A stretch of DNA of 7,339 nucleotides, taken from the NCBI GenBank assembly GCA_018901315.1, contig JAHIFA010000156.1:1-7339 (forward strand), given 5' to 3'. Origin of the DNA: Nanobdellota archaeon. Lineage in GTDB: Archaea > Nanobdellota > Nanobdellia > Woesearchaeales > CG1-02-33-12. Positions within the stretch are counted from its first letter, which is position 1, and every line of letters begins with the position of its first letter. Below, in pieces: positions 5,498 through 7,339 of this stretch. Made by a program: the position numbers and the translations under genes. Below the pieces are notes generated by a model, which was not told the DNA's origin, did not search any database, and worked only from the letters and a program-made list of their open reading frames with translations.

Positions 5498-6057
5498 TAG
5501 GTTACATCGCCTTCATTATCAACTATGCCAATCATTAAGCGTTTTTTTGTAGAATGGGCTACCCTATTTTTAGCAGCAAAATCATACCAGGTTAAAGCAG
5601 AGCCTTCATGAACTGGATAAATAATCCATTTTGCATGGTCTTCTCCTGGCTTTACACCCCTGTCATAAACCCTGAAGTCTGCGCCAAACTTGAGTGCTGT
5701 TTTTATTATATAGCCCCTATCCCTCATATCTTTGAAAACACAGTATCTTATCCAGAAATTAGGCTCAATCCTTTTCGTTCTTTTTATAAAATCATCAAAA
5801 GTAACTTTTTTCTTTTTATAGTCCCTTATCTCAACCTTGCCTTTATCCATTAAATACAATGCTTCTAACAATGACAACTGAACCTTGCCATCCTCTAAAA
5901 TACTGCCAAACCTGCTTTGGTTATATAGCTCATGTGCAGCATCAGTATTTTCTGTCAATACCCTCTCTCTTGTTAGAATTGCTTTAACTTTCTTTTTTCT
6001 TTTTTTAATCTGCACTTTTTTATTAACAACTTTTTCTGTTTTTATTTTCTTAGGCAT
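5470..6057 (-). CDS. endA: tRNA-splicing endonuclease, alpha-type subunit
   Basis: EndA cuts introns out of precursor tRNAs at bulge-helix-bulge structures; the ends are later ligated. The 195-residue protein begins with a Lys/Arg-rich extension (1-25), has an N-terminal domain (26-95) and then the catalytic domain. The likely triad is Y131 (RVYDRGVKPGEDH), H141 (EDHAKW) and K172 (STKKRL). Spacings of 10 and 31 residues equal those of the Methanocaldococcus enzyme (Tyr115, His125, Lys156). Both domains and all three catalytic residues are present, which fits a homotetramer or the catalytic subunit of a heterotetramer. The basic tail at the N-terminus is longer than in the minimal enzyme and may contact RNA. 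A T-rich TATA-like element lies 27 bp before the ATG. The last 28 bp overlap the convergent gene ending at 5497. Confidence 0.94.
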   Translation of the reverse strand: MPKKIKTEKVVNKKVQIKKRKKKVKAILTRERVLTENTDAAHELYNQSRFGSILEDGKVQLSLLEALYLMDKGKVEIRDYKKKKVTFDDFIKRTKRIEPNFWIRYCVFKDMRDRGYIIKTALKFGADFRVYDRGVKPGEDHAKWIIYPVHEGSALTWYDFAAKNRVAHSTKKRLMIGIVDNEGDVTYYEIKWIRP

Positions 6058-6079
6058 AAATTATGGAAACTTGTTTTTG

Positions 6080-6088
6080 TTTAAAAAA
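6080..6088 (-). promoter_or_regulatory. TATA-like element of endA
   Basis: The minus strand reads TTTTTTAAA after CCAAAAG, centred 27 bp upstream of the ATG at 6057. It is a weaker match than its neighbours but has the same spacing, again predicting a leaderless mRNA. The same T6 run lies about 55 bp past the stop of the next upstream gene and could also terminate that transcript. Confidence 0.5.
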
Positions 6089-6142
6089 CTTTTGGATTAA
6101 GAACAAAATTTAACCAAACAGAAGGATAAAATGCAAGAATTG

Positions 6143-6505
6143 CTAGAATATATCAAACTTTTCAACTACTTGATATTTGCCGTTCTTATCTTTAGATTTC
6201 TCAAATTCATACCACGCAGAATGGCCAAAAAAACCAGGGCATAATGGATATTCCCCATTAAAAAGTATTTCACCCTGAATTCTGCCTAAAATGCCTTCTT
6301 CAGTAATAAACCCACTTTCCCTTAATATATCAAAAATTTCCTTTTTTGTATGGCTTTTATTTTCAAATAAATTTTTAAATTCTTCAATTTCATTTTCCAT
6401 ATCTCTACACGTTACTACTTTTGAATCTGTAATTAAATTATCTACAGAATAATCTACCATACCCAATGTAGCATAATTCACAATTAATCTTGATAGCCCT
6501 TTCAT
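6143..6505 (-). CDS. Unrecognised small soluble protein
   Basis: This 120-residue protein has no membrane segment or signal peptide. After an N-terminal part ending near VTCRDMENEIEEF there is a charged, helix-prone middle (residues about 34-70). The segment SHTKKEIFDILRESGFI (51-67) looks like a helix-turn-helix-type helix pair, followed by a Gly- and aromatic-rich part with YPLCPGFFGHSAWYEF. The C-terminal KYQVVEKFDIF could be an edge strand. I do not recognise the family, and the possible DNA-binding reading is weak. The start is supported by a TATA element at 6529-6536 centred 27 bp upstream. The gene has its own promoter and 85 bp separate it from endA, so it is probably not obligatorily co-transcribed with it. 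Confidence 0.6.
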   Translation of the reverse strand: MKGLSRLIVNYATLGMVDYSVDNLITDSKVVTCRDMENEIEEFKNLFENKSHTKKEIFDILRESGFITEEGILGRIQGEILFNGEYPLCPGFFGHSAWYEFEKSKDKNGKYQVVEKFDIF

Positions 6506-6528
6506 TTTATATTTAACATTACTATTTC

Positions 6529-6536
6529 TTTATAAT
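6529..6536 (-). promoter_or_regulatory. TATA box of the 120-residue gene
   Basis: The minus strand reads ATTATAAA, centred 27-28 bp before the ATG at 6505. No ribosome-binding motif lies between them. The position predicts a leaderless transcript. Confidence 0.5.
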
Positions 6537-6580
6537 TCTATACCCTTAATAAATTTTGTAGTAATTACATAATGTTTTAT

Positions 6581-7093
6581 TTAAGAATACCTCTCTAATG
6601 CATTAAAAACATTTATAACTTCTTTTGTTGGATTGCACTTATATGTATTAATACTAAACCTAGGGAATTTATTATGACATTTAACACCATACCTGTTTTC
6701 ATTATATGTATCCATCATTATATCTATGACATCATGAGGAAATTCCTCTAGCACACTACGGGCAGAGACCTTTAGTATTTTATCTACTATTTTATTTAGG
6801 AAATTTGTTTGAGAATCCAGAAATCTCTCTAGAGACTCACTATGATATATTGGATTTTTATTTATTTCCAAAAATTTTTTATAAAAATCAATTCCCCCCA
6901 CTTCTCTCTGATTCTGGACAACAACCTTTTTTTCATCTTCTAATATTCTAATACCAGGACTCAGAGCTTTTCTAATCCCATTTATCAAAATTTCAATACC
7001 TTTTTCTGAAGATAAAACCACATCTCCCTTTGCATGTTCCCCTGGTATAAGAAATCTCTCTTCACCACGTTTGCATCTGAATATTTTCCACAT
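6581..7093 (-). CDS. Unrecognised soluble protein with a disputed start
   Basis: From the ATG at 7093 the protein has 170 residues; an in-frame ATG at 7132 would add 13 (MHRKDIKLFWGIK). I favour 7093 because GGGG at 7101-7104 lies seven bases upstream of it, and because one TATA candidate (7112-7119) falls inside the longer version. The first 65 residues alternate basic and hydrophobic positions and look beta-rich (RFLIPGEHAKGDVVLSSEKG, later EKKVVVQNQ). The rest looks helical, including ERFLDSQTNFLNKIVDKILK and a C-terminal KEVINVFNALERY. No catalytic or metal-binding pattern stands out, and there is no signal peptide. I do not recognise the family. It is divergent from the RNase Z-like gene. 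Confidence 0.6.
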   Translation of the reverse strand: MWKIFRCKRGEERFLIPGEHAKGDVVLSSEKGIEILINGIRKALSPGIRILEDEKKVVVQNQREVGGIDFYKKFLEINKNPIYHSESLERFLDSQTNFLNKIVDKILKVSARSVLEEFPHDVIDIMMDTYNENRYGVKCHNKFPRFSINTYKCNPTKEVINVFNALERYS

Positions 7094-7100
7094 TTTGATA

Positions 7101-7104
7101 CCCC
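7101..7104 (-). promoter_or_regulatory. Possible ribosome-binding site deciding the start at 7093
   Basis: On the minus strand GGGG is followed by seven bases and then ATG at 7093. It is the clearest ribosome-binding-like motif in the window, where most genes have none. The longer start at 7132 has only AAAGG directly against it, with no spacer. Confidence 0.4.
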
Positions 7105-7138
7105 AAAATAATTTTATATCTTTTCTATGCATCCTTTA

Positions 7139-7147
7139 TATTTAAAT
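7139..7147 (-). promoter_or_regulatory. Candidate TATA box of the gene at 7093/7132
   Basis: The minus strand reads ATTTAAATA, centred about 50 bp before the ATG at 7093. At the usual spacing, transcription would begin near 7116, giving a leader of about 22 bases that contains the GGGG motif. The box is too close (about 11 bp) to serve an ATG at 7132. A second candidate, ATATAAAA at 7112-7119, is about 23 bp from 7093. Confidence 0.4.
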
Positions 7148-7214
7148 CCTTCTTTTTTTAACTATTGAAAAATAGTAATAGCCTAATTCTCTTACTCATA
7201 TTTTTACACAAATC

Positions 7215-7223
7215 TTAAATATA
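7215..7223 (+). promoter_or_regulatory. TATA box of the RNase Z-like gene
   Basis: TTAAATATA after CACAAATC is centred 28 bp upstream of the ATG at 7247. The transcript is predicted to be leaderless or nearly so. Confidence 0.6.
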
Positions 7224-7246
7224 CAAAGATAACCCTTTTTGTTAAG

Positions 7247-7339
7247 ATGCAATTAACATTTTTAGGGACAAGTGCGATGGTCCCAACAAAAGAAAGAAAT
7301 CATTCAGCTGCTTTGATTAGTTACAGCACTGAGGGAATT
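7247..7339 (+). CDS. rnz: Ribonuclease Z, N-terminus (partial)
   Basis: Thirty-one codons are open from ATG at 7247 to the right edge. The peptide begins MQLTFLGTSAMVPTKERNHS, which matches the conserved first strand and loop of RNase Z (xLGTxxxxPTxxRN), the zinc metallo-beta-lactamase enzyme that removes the 3' trailer of precursor tRNAs. The zinc-binding HxHxDH motif would lie downstream, outside the window, so activity cannot be verified. Other metallo-beta-lactamase proteins share the LGT start, but the PTxxRN part points to RNase Z. A TATA box 28 bp upstream supports the start. It is the third tRNA-processing gene in the window. Confidence 0.85.
   Translation, partial: MQLTFLGTSAMVPTKERNHSAALISYSTEGI

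Noticed and set aside
1..7339. CRISPR array, tRNA, rRNA, insertion sequence or prophage elements
   Set aside because: No regularly spaced repeats, cloverleaf-like segments, transposase motifs or terminal inverted repeats were seen; almost all of the window is explained by ordinary coding sequence.

Overview
The window looks like a stretch of AT-rich archaeal chromosome, most likely from a DPANN lineage of the Woesearchaeota/Pacearchaeota type. Direct signs of archaea are an archaeal FEN1 with a C-terminal PCNA-binding box, an archaeal Trm5-type tRNA methyltransferase, an alpha-type tRNA-splicing endonuclease, the start of an RNase Z-like gene, and TATA boxes centred about 27 bp upstream of most start codons. 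The lineage is inferred from gene style and small intergenic gaps; no 16S or other marker is present.

Layout from left to right. Positions 1-225 (minus) hold the N-terminus of a multi-pass membrane protein resembling the spermidine-synthase-like membrane family, running off the left edge. A 213-bp divergent spacer with two abutting small inverted repeats follows. Positions 439-1034 (plus) hold two small membrane proteins, translationally coupled by an ATGA overlap. They converge, with a 6-bp gap, on a 596-aa minus-strand gene (1041-2831). That gene is a Trm5-like tRNA m1G37 methyltransferase whose methyltransferase domain is interrupted by about 255 residues with the pattern of an AP-endonuclease-2/xylose-isomerase-like TIM barrel. 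Next comes a two-gene minus-strand operon: a winged-helix protein with a C-terminal PD-(D/E)xK-like domain (3952-4872), then FEN1 (2919-3950), one base apart. A divergent promoter pair separates it from an unrecognised plus-strand gene (4958-5497), whose 3' end overlaps by 28 bp the tRNA-splicing endonuclease gene (5470-6057, minus). Two more unrecognised minus-strand genes follow (6143-6505 and 6581-7093, the latter possibly starting at 7132). The RNase Z-like gene begins at 7247 and runs off the right edge.

Three of the recognisable genes belong to tRNA maturation (Trm5, EndA, RNase Z). FEN1 and its operon partner point to DNA replication and repair. No mobile elements, CRISPR arrays, tRNAs or rRNAs were seen. 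The standout observation is the TIM-barrel-like insertion inside Trm5. It sits between methyltransferase motifs III and IV, keeps both enzymes' signature residues, and lacks intein splice residues. A second consistent pattern is that seven gene starts carry a TATA-like box at a spacing that predicts leaderless mRNAs; this also moves the start of the 4958 gene.
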